Part shown: in pieces, positions 35,257 to 44,364 of the stretch
Numbering within the stretch: the stretch's first letter is position 1
Layout: every line of letters starts with the position of its first letter
NCBI RefSeq assembly: GCF_017312485.1
Contig: NZ_BMBA01000001.1
Coordinates: forward strand, 1,254,396 to 1,318,395
Direction of reading: 5' to 3'
Source: Clostridium zeae
GTDB lineage: Bacteria; Bacillota; Clostridia; Clostridiales; Clostridiaceae
Length of the DNA stretch: 64,000 nucleotides
Program-made: the position numbers and the translations under genes
Notes under the pieces: model-generated
Told to the model about the DNA's origin: nothing
Seen by the model: the letters and a program-made list of their open reading frames with translations, nothing else
Databases searched by the model: none

Positions 35257-37206
35257 TTAGTGTAAGCAGTGCATATAACTCTCTGCTTTACTTCCATCAA
35301 CTATGAAACTCTGTCCCTTGGAGCAAAATACCGATGAAGAAGTATACTCAATATCAGCTTTTTTATCATATTTAATTTTAGCTATTACTTCTTCTTCGTT
35401 ATGACAGAGATCATACCCGTCAAAAATAAAATTAATTCGACCTCTTCCACTACTTATATTGATAAATTCCATTCCATAGTTCATAAGTTTAGAGACAGGA
35501 CCTCTACCAAATATAATTACTTTATCCCCCTCAATTACAGGGGGTTCACATTGTGAACTTAGCTTTTCCATATCAGAAATTACTCTTCCCAATTGTTCAA
35601 GTTGAACTTCAATTCTAAATCTATAATAAGGCTCAAGTATTCTACTATTTGCCTTTTCAAGACCTTGTCTTAATGCTCTTAGTGTAGCTTCTCTAAAATC
35701 TCCTCCACTAGTATGCTTGTTATGAGCACGTCCAGTAAGCAACGAAATTTTTATGTCAGTAATGGGAGCCCCAACAAGTATCCCCTTATGATCTTTTTCA
35801 AACACATGAGTTTTTATTAAATTTTGATGTCCTACTGTCAAATCATCTGCATGACATAAGTTTTCAAACTTTATTCCTTGGTTTCTATCTCCCGGCTCTA
35901 ATTTTATGTGCACTTCCGCATAATGCTTTAATGGTTCAAAATGTCCATATCCAACAGTTATTTCTTGGATAGTTTCTTTATATAAAATTTCACAAGGGCC
36001 AAACTCTATAGCTATTTTAAATCTCTCTTCTACTACTTTTTTCAATACTTCTAGCTGAATAGTCCCCATAACATGTATTTGTATCTCTTTTAAACTTTCG
36101 TCCCATACTATGTTCAAGGAAGGATCTTCATCTTCAAGTATTCTAAAGTAACTCAATACTTCCTTTTCATTTAGAGTCTTATCAAAAATCACCTTTGATT
36201 TAAGCGTAGGTACCATATCATAAGTGGATTTTTCACCAACTTCTCCTATTACATCACCGGCATTAAATCTTGTTAGTCCAGTGACTCCAACTATTTCACC
36301 AGCAACAGCTTTATCAGTTGTTATAAATTTATTTCCATTATAAATTCTTATTTGATTTATCTTTTCAACTATATCTTCCTCTGAGACTTTAATTTGATCT
36401 TTTACGTTTAAAACACCAGCTGTAGCTTTAATATAACTTATTCGATTACCTCTTTCATCATATTTAACCTTATACACTCTACCACTAAACTCATTTATCT
36501 CAGAATAATCAGTATAAGTTAAATAGTCTAAGTTATCTAAAAACTCCTTAACTCCAATATCTTGCAGGGCAGATCCACTAAACGCCGGAAACAGCTTGTT
36601 TTGCTTTATCAATCCCCTTAATGAATCAACACATCTTTCATCTGTGTATGTATCATTAAGGTAATCTTCCAGTAGACGCTCATCTCTCTCAGCAATAAAT
36701 TCTATCTGTTGCTCTTTTAAACCTTCGGTTCTAAGTGACTCATCAAAATAAATTATGTCAACTGTAAACTGTTTTCTAATTTCAAACATCAATTTTTCCA
36801 AATCAGAACCAACTCTATCTATTTTATTAATAAAGATAAACGTTGGTATTTTATGCATTCTTAGTAAATGCCATAAAGTCTCCGTATAGGCTTGGATACC
36901 TTCCACAGCACTGATTATAAGTATAGCATAATCCATGATTTTTAAAGCTCTTTCCATCTCAGGAGAAAAATCTATATGTCCTGGAGTATCTAACAAATAA
37001 TACTTTGATCCATTATATTCAAAATTAGCTTGTTCAGAGAATATGGTTATGCCTCTTTCCTTTTCTATGCTATGATTGTCTAAAAAGGAATTCTTATAAT
37101 CCACTCTTCCTCTATTTTTTATGCTTTTGGTAGAGAATAATACTTGCTCTGCAAAAGTTGTTTTTCCAGCATCAACATGAGCCAGTAGTCCAATTGTCTT
37201 ATTCAC
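35257..37206 (-). CDS. TetM/TetO-like ribosomal protection GTPase
   Basis: 649-aa EF-G-like translational GTPase of the tetracycline ribosomal protection group. GTPase motifs: AHVDAGKTT (P-loop), ERGITI (switch I), DTPGH, FINKIDR and the SGSA-type G5. EF-G domains II-V follow, with GYGHFEPLKHYAEVHIKLEP (cited as GHFEPLKHYAEVH) at domain IV entry and RALRQGLEKA. Start: GTG 37206 with GAGGGTG 6 nt upstream gives MNKTIGLLAHV, as in TetM; the upstream TTG at 37224 precedes that site. It is chromosomal, not flanked by transposition genes, and of ordinary host composition, so it may be a housekeeping-type paralogue; resistance should not be assumed. Confidence 0.85.
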   Translation of the reverse strand: MNKTIGLLAHVDAGKTTFAEQVLFSTKSIKNRGRVDYKNSFLDNHSIEKERGITIFSEQANFEYNGSKYYLLDTPGHIDFSPEMERALKIMDYAILIISAVEGIQAYTETLWHLLRMHKIPTFIFINKIDRVGSDLEKLMFEIRKQFTVDIIYFDESLRTEGLKEQQIEFIAERDERLLEDYLNDTYTDERCVDSLRGLIKQNKLFPAFSGSALQDIGVKEFLDNLDYLTYTDYSEINEFSGRVYKVKYDERGNRISYIKATAGVLNVKDQIKVSEEDIVEKINQIRIYNGNKFITTDKAVAGEIVGVTGLTRFNAGDVIGEVGEKSTYDMVPTLKSKVIFDKTLNEKEVLSYFRILEDEDPSLNIVWDESLKEIQIHVMGTIQLEVLKKVVEERFKIAIEFGPCEILYKETIQEITVGYGHFEPLKHYAEVHIKLEPGDRNQGIKFENLCHADDLTVGHQNLIKTHVFEKDHKGILVGAPITDIKISLLTGRAHNKHTSGGDFREATLRALRQGLEKANSRILEPYYRFRIEVQLEQLGRVISDMEKLSSQCEPPVIEGDKVIIFGRGPVSKLMNYGMEFINISSGRGRINFIFDGYDLCHNEEEVIAKIKYDKKADIEYTSSSVFCSKGQSFIVDGSKAESYMHCLH

Positions 37207-37388
37207 TTCATCACCCTCAGTCAAATAAAAATATATATCTTAGATTATACCTGTTTACGATGCCTAAGTGCAATCCACTTCAAATGATGTATTATACTAA
37301 TAAAAAAGTCTCTGAATTTAGTAATGCTTTTTACTTAGACTATCCTTAAGTAACTATATCAAAATAAGGAAAATTCAAATAAAAAACA

Positions 37389-37431
37389 AAAGACATATAA
37401 GCCCATTTAAAAATGGTTTTATATGTCTTTT
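37389..37431 (-). terminator. Terminator of the nitroreductase gene
   Basis: AAAGACATATAA/TTTATATGTCTTT stem with A-run/T-run on both sides, 33 bp past the nitroreductase stop. Confidence 0.75.
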
Positions 37432-37463
37432 TACGAATTCCTAAAATAACAGCATGTTGTTAT

Positions 37464-38024
37464 TTATCTTATATAATTAACTGTATTTTCTTTTCTTGGA
37501 GCTGCTTTTGCGTTGTCATTAGCCTTATATCCAAAAATAGCTGAATATAATGGTTCATGTGTTTCAGGTATCCCTAATTTTTCTTTAAGCTCAGCTGCTT
37601 TAGGTGAATTGAATATGTAGTCTGAGCTTCCAAGCCAGCAAGACCCTATTCCTATTGCCTCTGCTGCAATCAATAAGTTTTCAGTTGCAGCACCGCAATC
37701 AGCCTTTGGAGCTACAGAATTCTTATCTCCTGAAACTATTATAAGTGTTGGTGCATTATAGTATGGCTTAAAGTTTGCACTTTGAGCTCTCTTAACCATT
37801 GCTTCTTGATCTGAGTTTAAAAGTACTTCCTTAAATGTTTCAGCAAGTAAATCTATTACTTCCTTATTTTGAATTACAGTAAAATGCCATGATTGTTGAT
37901 TTATAGCACTTGGCGCGAATTTTCCTGCTTCTAATATTGTCTCTAATTCTTCATCTTTGATTTGTTCATCTTTAAAAACTCTTGTACTTCTTCTGTTTAA
38001 TAAAACTTTTATTGCCTCACTCAT
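37464..38024 (-). CDS. Nitroreductase family flavoprotein
   Basis: 186-aa FMN-dependent NAD(P)H oxidoreductase. RRSTRVFKDEQI near residue 11 binds FMN phosphate, AGKFAPSAINQQSWHFTVI is the conserved second block, and the helix around ATENLLIAAEAIGIGSCWLG is typical. Family members reduce nitro-aromatics, quinones or flavins; the physiological substrate is unknown. The start ATG follows AGGAGGC. Monocistronic. Confidence 0.9.
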   Translation of the reverse strand: MSEAIKVLLNRRSTRVFKDEQIKDEELETILEAGKFAPSAINQQSWHFTVIQNKEVIDLLAETFKEVLLNSDQEAMVKRAQSANFKPYYNAPTLIIVSGDKNSVAPKADCGAATENLLIAAEAIGIGSCWLGSSDYIFNSPKAAELKEKLGIPETHEPLYSAIFGYKANDNAKAAPRKENTVNYIR

Positions 38025-38334
38025 TCTATTTGCCTCCTAAATACTATATAATTTCATAAAAATTGCTCCTTAACTTGTAACTATAGTTTTATAAATACTT
38101 TAAAATGTATAACAACTATTGTTTGGTACATAGTAGCAACTTATTCATATAATCCATTATATCTCTTTTCTCACAAAAGTAAAGCAAATATTTTTATATA
38201 ATTTACTATAATAAAGTAACCAATATAATATTTGCTTCTATAGAGTTCTTAGTTCAACTTTTAATTTATATATGCTAAAAGTCATATGCACGTAATTTTC
38301 GAACAAGTATACATTAAGTTTCGATTCAGGCGCC
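38025..38334. other. Intergenic region cobD / nitroreductase
   Basis: About 310 bp; nitroreductase promoter region and sequence after cobD. No clear hairpin terminator for cobD, no aptamer and no small gene identified. Confidence 0.35.
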
Positions 38335-39393
38335 CTATATTATTTCTTTTAATGAATTAATTAAAATGTCATTATTTATCCTATCTTTTATAGCAATTCT
38401 AAAGTTATATCTACTAACTCCATTGAAACCTTTCGGGAGTCTTATCAAAATATTGTATTCAAGAAGCTTTTTCTGTAACTCATAAGCATCCATCTTTTCA
38501 TCTAAAAGCTCTAAAAATAGAAAATTTGAACTTGAAGTATAAACCTTTAGTCCATTAAGTTTACTAAGCTTTTCATATAAATACCGTCTTTCTGAGCCAA
38601 TCCAATCCAAAGTGGCATTTATATACTCCTGATCATCGAAAATGCAACTAGCAGCTATTTCTGCAGCTGTATTTACACTCCACGGTTCCATATTTCTTTC
38701 AATACTCTTTATGAGGTCAATATTTCTAGTGACTCCGTATCCAAGTCTAATACCTGGAAGTCCAAAAAACTTTGTAGCAGCTCTTATTATAAGCAGATTA
38801 TCATATTGGCTTATATATTCAACCATAGATGCATCTTTAAACTTTGGTGCAAACTCAATAAAAGCCTCATCTATTATAAGAAACGACTTAGTTTTTTGAA
38901 GACTTTTCAGTAGTTCTAAAAACTCTGTTTTCTCTATTAAAGTACCAGTTGGGTTATTAGGGTTGCATAATAGAACAACAGATTGTTCCTCAATATTTTC
39001 GATTAAGCATTCTAAGCTTAACCCTTCATACTCTTGCTCATATATATTAATTTCTTTTACCACCATTTTTGCCTTTTCCCCTGCCCTCTTATATTCAGAG
39101 AAGGTTGGTCTTGATATATATAGATTCTTGTATTCAATTGCTTCCAAAGCCCTATATATTATGTCTACAGCACCATTACCAGGTATTATATCTTCAATAG
39201 ATACATTTCCAATATATCTTGCAATATTTTGTCTTAACTTTTTATACTCTCTATCTGGATAAACTGTGAAGTCTGCAATCCCTTCAAGCAATGCATGTTT
39301 AAAGCACTGAGGCACACCTAATGGATTTATATTGCTGCTAAAATCAATTATAGTTTTATTATGTTCATATATATTACCACCATGATATTCCAC
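38335..39393 (-). CDS. cobD: L-threonine-O-3-phosphate decarboxylase
   Basis: 352-aa PLP enzyme of the aminotransferase class II fold that makes (R)-1-amino-2-propanol phosphate for the cobalamin nucleotide-loop linker. Opening YHGGNIYEHNKTIIDFSSNINPLGVP (cited as IIDFSSNINPLG) is diagnostic against histidinol-phosphate aminotransferase. Substrate block NPNNPTGTL, aspartate in LIIDEAFIEFAP, and the PLP lysine in IRAATKFFGLPGIRLGYG. GTG start at 39393 overlaps the end of cbiB by 20 nt, with AGGAG upstream, so the two are coupled. Only these two B12 genes are in the window. Confidence 0.9.
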   Translation of the reverse strand: MEYHGGNIYEHNKTIIDFSSNINPLGVPQCFKHALLEGIADFTVYPDREYKKLRQNIARYIGNVSIEDIIPGNGAVDIIYRALEAIEYKNLYISRPTFSEYKRAGEKAKMVVKEINIYEQEYEGLSLECLIENIEEQSVVLLCNPNNPTGTLIEKTEFLELLKSLQKTKSFLIIDEAFIEFAPKFKDASMVEYISQYDNLLIIRAATKFFGLPGIRLGYGVTRNIDLIKSIERNMEPWSVNTAAEIAASCIFDDQEYINATLDWIGSERRYLYEKLSKLNGLKVYTSSSNFLFLELLDEKMDAYELQKKLLEYNILIRLPKGFNGVSRYNFRIAIKDRINNDILINSLKEII

Positions 39394-40336
39394 CTAAAAT
39401 CACTCCTTTTATTATAAAAAATGCTGCAGTTGATAATATATAAGAGCCATACATTAGTTTAATCGAATCTTTTATATAATCAACTTGTAAGTCTTTTTTA
39501 TTGACTCCAATAGTAGGTTTTTTCACCGGTTTACCAAAATAATAGTTGGTTCCACCTAGTTCAATTCCTAATGCTCCAGCTACAGCAGCTTCTGGATGAG
39601 CGGAGTTAGGACTTGAGTGCTTTTTTCTATCTTTCATAAATACTTTCGCACTATTTTTATAATCATATGATAATATAAATGCAGCAATCACCATCATTAT
39701 TCCTGTTATTCTAGCTGGTATAAAATTCACAATATCATCAAATTTAGCAGACGCCCATCCAAAGTTTAAAAACATTCCTTCTTTATATCCAACCATTGAA
39801 TCCAAAGTATTTACAGCTTTATAGGCCATGGCCAAAGGTGCTCCCCCTATAAACATATAAAATAAAGGAGCTATTATGCCATCAGAACAATTTTCTGAGA
39901 TTGTCTCTATCACTGCTTTTGCAATCTGTTGCTCATTTAGATTTTCCGTATCTCTTCCAACTATATAAGAAAGTTGCTTTCTTGCTTCAACTATGTTTCC
40001 TTGCTTTAGTATCTTGTATATTTTAAGTCCTTCACTTGCTAAACACTTTGCTGCGATAGTTGTCCACATTATAAATATATTGAATACTATATATAAATAA
40101 ATTGAAATACTCTTGCTTATCTTAAGTACAAAATAGGTCACTCCAAAACATAAACATACTGTTGTTAAAGTTAAAACAATTCCTGCAACCTTTAAAGCCA
40201 TATCTTTTAGGTTCATCTTCTTTATTAAATTTTGAAACATGCTTATGTATTTACCTATAAATCTTACCGGATGAGGAAACCAATATGGATCTCCTAAAAT
40301 AAAATCAACTATTAATGCTATACATATACTTATCAT
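39374..40336 (-). CDS. cbiB: Adenosylcobinamide-phosphate synthase
   Basis: 320-aa membrane enzyme joining aminopropanol (phosphate) to adenosylcobyric acid. Signature DFILGDPYWFPHPVRFIGKYI near the N-terminus (cited as DPYWFPHPVRFIGK), ENCSDGIIAPLFY and NSAHPEAAVAGALGIELGG (cited as HPEAAVAGALGI) are all present, with several hydrophobic helices. The frame extends to a TTG at 40417, but ATG 40336, with AAGGAAG 8 nt upstream, fits the family N-terminus. First gene of the cbiB-cobD pair. I see no cobalamin riboswitch upstream. Confidence 0.92.
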   Translation of the reverse strand: MISICIALIVDFILGDPYWFPHPVRFIGKYISMFQNLIKKMNLKDMALKVAGIVLTLTTVCLCFGVTYFVLKISKSISIYLYIVFNIFIMWTTIAAKCLASEGLKIYKILKQGNIVEARKQLSYIVGRDTENLNEQQIAKAVIETISENCSDGIIAPLFYMFIGGAPLAMAYKAVNTLDSMVGYKEGMFLNFGWASAKFDDIVNFIPARITGIMMVIAAFILSYDYKNSAKVFMKDRKKHSSPNSAHPEAAVAGALGIELGGTNYYFGKPVKKPTIGVNKKDLQVDYIKDSIKLMYGSYILSTAAFFIIKGVILGGISWW

Positions 40337-40613
40337 AAACCATACTTCCTTATTCTTATTAAGCTTATTTAATAAATTCCTCATCTTATATTGATAGTCC
40401 ATTTTATAATTATTCAACTATAGATACACTACTTCATATTTAAATCTATCAAAATAAAGATTTGTAGTTTCATCTAAATCTGTATTTTGAGTTCAAGGAT
40501 TGAAGGGTTTCATCTTTATAATCGACTATCTATAATATAAAGCATAAAATCACATAAATCGTAGCACTTTAGGTAGTATTTAGTCAATAATTAATATAAA
40601 TTAGTTTTACTTA

Positions 40614-40641
40614 TTGAAAATATAAATATTTATGATATAAT
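40614..40641 (+). promoter_or_regulatory. Promoter of the glycine-riboswitch transcript
   Basis: TTGAAA, 16-nt spacer, TATAAT, immediately upstream of the aptamer. Confidence 0.6.
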
Positions 40642-40659
40642 TTTATTAATTTAATAATT

Positions 40660-40812
40660 CCGGTTGAAGGTGGCGGGATATATTTTAAACCGCTATTGGA
40701 CGGAACTCTGGAGAGACTCTTTTTTGAGCACCGAAGGGGAAAACCATTTTCATGGCGAAACTCTCAGGTAAAAGGACAGAGCATTAAAAAAGTTTATGCA
40801 TTTTTTCATGTA
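40660..40812 (+). ncRNA. Glycine riboswitch (single main aptamer)
   Basis: Conserved glycine-aptamer blocks in order: GGACGGAACTCTGGAGAGAC, GAGCACCGAAGGGG, GGCGAAACTCTCAGGTAAAA, GGACAGAG (40698-40781). Only one full aptamer is present; the preceding CCGGTTGAAGGTGGCGGG region is the place of a ghost or partial partner. GCATTAAAAAAGTTTATGC plus TTTTTT may be the expression platform. The downstream genes are ACT and DUF711, not the more usual gcv or glycine-symporter genes. Confidence 0.9.
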
Positions 40813-40838
40813 TAATCCTTTTTAATATTCGATCTTCA

Positions 40839-40869
40839 GAGGCTAATACTATTATTAGGCTCTTTTTTA
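40839..40869 (+). terminator. Candidate terminator in the riboswitch leader
   Basis: GAGGCTAATA/TATTAGGCTC arms (one mismatch) followed by TTTTTT, about 120 bp before the ACT gene. Could be the regulated terminator of the glycine riboswitch. Confidence 0.55.
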
Positions 40870-40990
40870 CTATATAGGATCTAGATACATACCAATTTTA
40901 GTTACTTTTCTAGATTCAGCGACTCTTTTATTTCCAATACATAAAACATGTAATTATTACAAAATAAAATTATTAAGGAGAGATGATTCT

Positions 40991-41260
40991 ATGAGATCAC
41001 TAATAACTGTTATAGGAAAGGATAAAGTAGGAATAATATATGAGGTTACTTCTGTATTAAAAGAAAGTAACGTAAATGTTTTAGATATAACTCAAACTTT
41101 ACTCGACGGCTTCTTCACAATGATAATGCTTGCTGATCTTTCAAAAGCAACTATAGATTTCGCAGAGCTAAAAATCGCTTTAGATACTTTAGGAACTAAC
41201 TTAGATGTATCAATAAGAATTCAACAAGAAGCTCTTTTCAACTCAATGCATACTATCTAA
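40991..41260 (+). CDS. ACT-domain protein (UPF0237, GcvR-like)
   Basis: 89-aa protein consisting of one ACT domain, a small-molecule (usually amino acid) binding fold. [19 protein letters not shown] and [20 protein letters not shown] match the UPF0237 group related to E. coli GcvR, the glycine cleavage repressor. The start ATG follows GGAGAG. The DUF711 gene starts 34 bp downstream, an arrangement conserved in many Firmicutes. The glycine riboswitch upstream suggests that glycine is the ligand or the regulated metabolite (inference). Confidence 0.9.
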   Translation: MRSLITVIGKDKVGIIYEVTSVLKESNVNVLDITQTLLDGFFTMIMLADLSKATIDFAELKIALDTLGTNLDVSIRIQQEALFNSMHTI

Positions 41261-41294
41261 AAAACTAAATATCATCGTACTGGAGGAATTAATT

Positions 41295-42653
41295 TTGATA
41301 AATACTCAAAACATACTTGAAACCATAAACATGATTGAAAAAGAAAAACTTGATATTAGAACTATAACTATGGGAATTTCTCTTTTAGATTGTTGTCATA
41401 GCGATGGAAAGATATCAAGACAACTTATATATGATAAAATCACTAAGAGAGCTGAAAATCTTGTTAAAGTAGGAAATCAGCTTGAGGCTGAATTCGGTAT
41501 TCCTATTATAAATAAGAGAATAGCAGTTACACCCATATCATTGGTAGCCCAAAGTTCTAGTGATACTAACTATGTAGAATATGCTAAAATTCTTGATAAA
41601 GCTGCAAAAGAAGTTGGAGTAAACTTTATCGGTGGTTTTTCTGCTCTAGTTCAGAAAGGTTATTCTAAAGGTGATAGAATACTGATTGATTCTATCCCAG
41701 AAGCTCTAGCAGTTACTGACAAAGTGTGTGCTTCTATAAATGTTGGCTGTACTAAATCTGGAATAAATATGGATGCAGTTGCACATATGGGAGAAATAAT
41801 AAAGCAAGCTGCATATTTAACAAGAGATAGAGATTCTATCGGATGCGCTAAACTAGTTGTATTTGCAAATGCAGTTGATGACAATCCATTTATGGCAGGA
41901 GCATATCACGGTGTAGGAGAAGCAGAAGCAATAATAAATTTAGGTATCAGTGGTCCAGGAGTTGTTAAGGCAGCTTTAGAGTCAGTTAGAGGTGAATCCT
42001 TCGATGTTTTGGCAGAAACAATTAAGAAAACTGCTTTCAAGATAACAAGAGCTGGTCAGCTTATCGCACATGAAGCTTCAAGAAGATTAGATACTCCTTT
42101 TGGTATCATCGATTTATCATTAGCGCCTACTCCAGCTGTTGGTGATTCAGTTGCAAGAATATTAGAAGAAATGGGATTAGAGAGCTGTGGTTGCCACGGA
42201 ACAACTGCTGCACTAGCTATGCTAAACGATGCAGTTAAAAAAGGAGGCGTAATGGCTTCTTACCATGTAGGTGGATTAAGTGGTGCTTTCATTCCTATAA
42301 GCGAAGATGAAGGTATGATAGCAGCAGTAAAGAACGGTTCTTTAAGCTTAGAAAAATTAGAAGCAATGACTTGTGTATGTTCTGTTGGACTTGACATGGT
42401 TGCTATACCAGGAGATACTCCTGCTTCTACAATTTCAGGTATAATAGCTGATGAAGCTGCTATAGGAGTTATAAACAACAAGACTACTGGGGTAAGAATC
42501 ATCCCTGTATACGGAAAAACTTTAGGTGATGAAGTTGAATTTGGAGGACTTCTAGGAACTGCTCCAATAATGGCTGTAAGCAAATATTCTTCTGAAGATT
42601 TTATAAAAAGAGGCGGTAGAATACCTGCACCAATCCATAGCTTCAAGAACTAA
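41295..42653 (+). CDS. DUF711 / UPF0210 (PFL-like) family protein
   Basis: 452-aa cytosolic protein with the pyruvate formate-lyase-like fold assigned to DUF711, function unknown. It is rich in conserved glycine/cysteine loops: [75 protein letters not shown]. No glycyl-radical motif is evident. TTG start at 41295 with GGAGG 8-9 nt upstream. Second gene of the ACT-DUF711 operon behind the glycine riboswitch; a strong terminator follows. Confidence 0.9.
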   Translation: MINTQNILETINMIEKEKLDIRTITMGISLLDCCHSDGKISRQLIYDKITKRAENLVKVGNQLEAEFGIPIINKRIAVTPISLVAQSSSDTNYVEYAKILDKAAKEVGVNFIGGFSALVQKGYSKGDRILIDSIPEALAVTDKVCASINVGCTKSGINMDAVAHMGEIIKQAAYLTRDRDSIGCAKLVVFANAVDDNPFMAGAYHGVGEAEAIINLGISGPGVVKAALESVRGESFDVLAETIKKTAFKITRAGQLIAHEASRRLDTPFGIIDLSLAPTPAVGDSVARILEEMGLESCGCHGTTAALAMLNDAVKKGGVMASYHVGGLSGAFIPISEDEGMIAAVKNGSLSLEKLEAMTCVCSVGLDMVAIPGDTPASTISGIIADEAAIGVINNKTTGVRIIPVYGKTLGDEVEFGGLLGTAPIMAVSKYSSEDFIKRGGRIPAPIHSFKN

Positions 42654-42672
42654 AATAATAATTTAGAGTATT

Positions 42673-42714
42673 AACCACTGGACTGATATTTTAATATTAC
42701 CAGTGGTTTTTTTA
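42673..42714 (+). terminator. Terminator of the ACT-DUF711 operon
   Basis: AACCACTGG/CCAGTGGTT stem with an 18-nt A+T-rich loop and TTTTTTT. Confidence 0.85.
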
Positions 42715-42782
42715 TTCTTTGCATAAGCTCATTAAGGCATCGGATAAATGACCACTTAATTTCTAGACGATTGTTTAACAGC
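42715..42782. mobile_element. MITE right-end fragment (copy M6)
   Basis: TTCTTTGCATAAGCTCATTAAGGCATCGGAT then GACCACTTAATTTC and GTTTAACAGC (cited in pieces: TTCTTTGCATAAGCTCATTA, GGCATCGGAT) match the right half of copy M1 at 46850-46917. Confidence 0.5.
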
Positions 42783-42864
42783 TTCTATGTTTTAAGACTA
42801 TTACGCATACTTATGTACATATTTAAGTAAATTATAAATTTTAAAAGAATAAAAAAACTTATAT

Positions 42865-42893
42865 TTGACAAATTACTATACTATGTATAGACT
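42865..42893 (+). promoter_or_regulatory. Promoter of the DEAD-box helicase gene
   Basis: TTGACA, 17-nt spacer, TAGACT, leaving a leader of about 100 nt before the GTG start. Confidence 0.6.
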
Positions 42894-42999
42894 TATGCAA
42901 GTTTTTTTACTATACTTATTAACTGTATATCTATGATTAATAATTAAATATGGATGTACCACTTCATATTTAAATCGTATAATAAAGGAGATTATTATT

Positions 43000-44229
43000 G
43001 TGAGCTCATTCGAAAAACTATTACTTCCTGTAACTCTTATTGAGGGATTAGCGAAGTCACAAATATCAACCCCTACTGAAATTCAAGAAAAGGTTATTCC
43101 TATTGCTTTAGAAAACAAGGATATTATAGGTAAATCACAAACTGGAAGTGGAAAAACCTTAGCCTATTTACTACCTATATTTAACAAAATAGATTCTTCA
43201 AAAAGAGAAATGCAGGCAGTTATATTGGCCCCTACTCATGAACTAGTAATGCAGATAGATAGAGAGATAAAACTTCTAGCTACAAATTCCACTTTACCAG
43301 TAAGCTCAACTTCTATAATTGGTGAAGTTAATATAAAAAGACAGATAGAAAACTTAAAAGTTAAACCACATATAATTGTAGGTACTCCTGGTAGAGTATT
43401 GGAGCTAATTAAGCTAAAAAAAATAAGTGCCCATACAGTTAAAACCATAGTTATAGACGAGGGAGACAGATTATTAAATGATAATAATATCGCTCCAGTA
43501 AAAGATATAATTAAGTCTACACTTAGAGATAGACAAATAATGATCTTCTCAGCTACCATAACTCCAGAAAGTGAAAAGGTAGCAAAGGAAATAATGAAGG
43601 ACCCTGTACTAATTAAGTTAGATGAGGATAATAGCGTAAGTTCCACTATAGATCACCTATTTGTAGTAACCGAGCGTAGAGATAAGATGGAAGTGCTTAG
43701 AAAATTAATCCATGCTTCCGGTACGAAAAAAGCAATTGTCTTTATAAACAAAAGTGAAGAAACAGAAGACACTACACTAAAGCTTCAGTTTCACAAAGTA
43801 AAAGCTTATGGAATATATGGAACTAGCACTAAGGAAGAAAGAAAAAAGGCTTTAGAAGGCTTTAGAAGTGGTAAATATCAAGTATTAGTAGCTTCAGATA
43901 TCGCTGCCAGAGGACTTGATGTAAAGGGTGTTACTCATATCTTTAATTTAGACCTCCCAGAGGATCCTAAAGAGTACTTACATAGAGTAGGTAGAACTGG
44001 TAGAGCTGGTCAAAGCGGAACTGCTCTTTCAATAGTTACCGATAGAGAACTACCAACAATACATAAATTTGAAAGCACCTTCAATATCAAGATGTCACAA
44101 AAGGCCATCTATAAAGGAGAAATATTAGAGTTAGATGAAGCAAAAGAGCTTAAGCATGATAATTATCAATCTAATCCTAATAAAAAGAAAAAATCTACAA
44201 CTAAGAATGTAGTCCATAAGAAAAAGTAA
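43000..44229 (+). CDS. DEAD-box ATP-dependent RNA helicase
   Basis: 409-aa RNA helicase. All motifs are in order: Q motif (STPTEIQEKVIP), motif I SQTGSGKT, Ia APTHELVMQ, Ib TPGR, motif II as DEGD instead of DEAD, motif III SATI instead of SAT, IV IVFINKSEE, V DIAARGLDV, VI HRVGRTGRAG. The DEGD variant is seen in a subset of clostridial helicases. The C-terminus is a short Lys/Asn-rich tail. GTG start with AAAGGAG 9 nt upstream. Likely role in ribosome assembly or mRNA turnover; exact target unknown. Single-gene unit. Confidence 0.93.
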   Translation: MSSFEKLLLPVTLIEGLAKSQISTPTEIQEKVIPIALENKDIIGKSQTGSGKTLAYLLPIFNKIDSSKREMQAVILAPTHELVMQIDREIKLLATNSTLPVSSTSIIGEVNIKRQIENLKVKPHIIVGTPGRVLELIKLKKISAHTVKTIVIDEGDRLLNDNNIAPVKDIIKSTLRDRQIMIFSATITPESEKVAKEIMKDPVLIKLDEDNSVSSTIDHLFVVTERRDKMEVLRKLIHASGTKKAIVFINKSEETEDTTLKLQFHKVKAYGIYGTSTKEERKKALEGFRSGKYQVLVASDIAARGLDVKGVTHIFNLDLPEDPKEYLHRVGRTGRAGQSGTALSIVTDRELPTIHKFESTFNIKMSQKAIYKGEILELDEAKELKHDNYQSNPNKKKKSTTKNVVHKKK

Positions 44230-44238
44230 TTTATTGCT

Positions 44239-44279
44239 CTTATGTCAAAAAAATTGCTAAAGCTACTTTTTGACATAAG
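44239..44279 (+). terminator. Terminator of the helicase gene
   Basis: CTTATGTCAAAAA/TTTTTGACATAAG perfect 13-bp stem. Confidence 0.7.
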
Positions 44280-44290
44280 AATAAAAAATA

Positions 44291-44328
44291 AAACTATATC
44301 ACTGAACATTGTTTCAATGATATAGTTT
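44291..44328 (-). terminator. Terminator of the amidase gene
   Basis: AAACTATATCA/TGATATAGTTT stem; on the minus strand a U-rich tract follows. Confidence 0.7.
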
Positions 44329-44364
44329 ATTAAATTTGTGTACTTCTCACAAATCTACATATAT

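Noticed and set aside
35257-37206. Acquired tetracycline resistance gene
   Set aside because: No mobile-element genes, tetM-type leader or compositional shift; homology alone does not show resistance.
39374-40640. Possible cobalamin riboswitch ahead of cbiB-cobD
   Set aside because: No B12-box-like conserved core is seen upstream of cbiB; the only aptamer nearby is the glycine riboswitch on the opposite strand.
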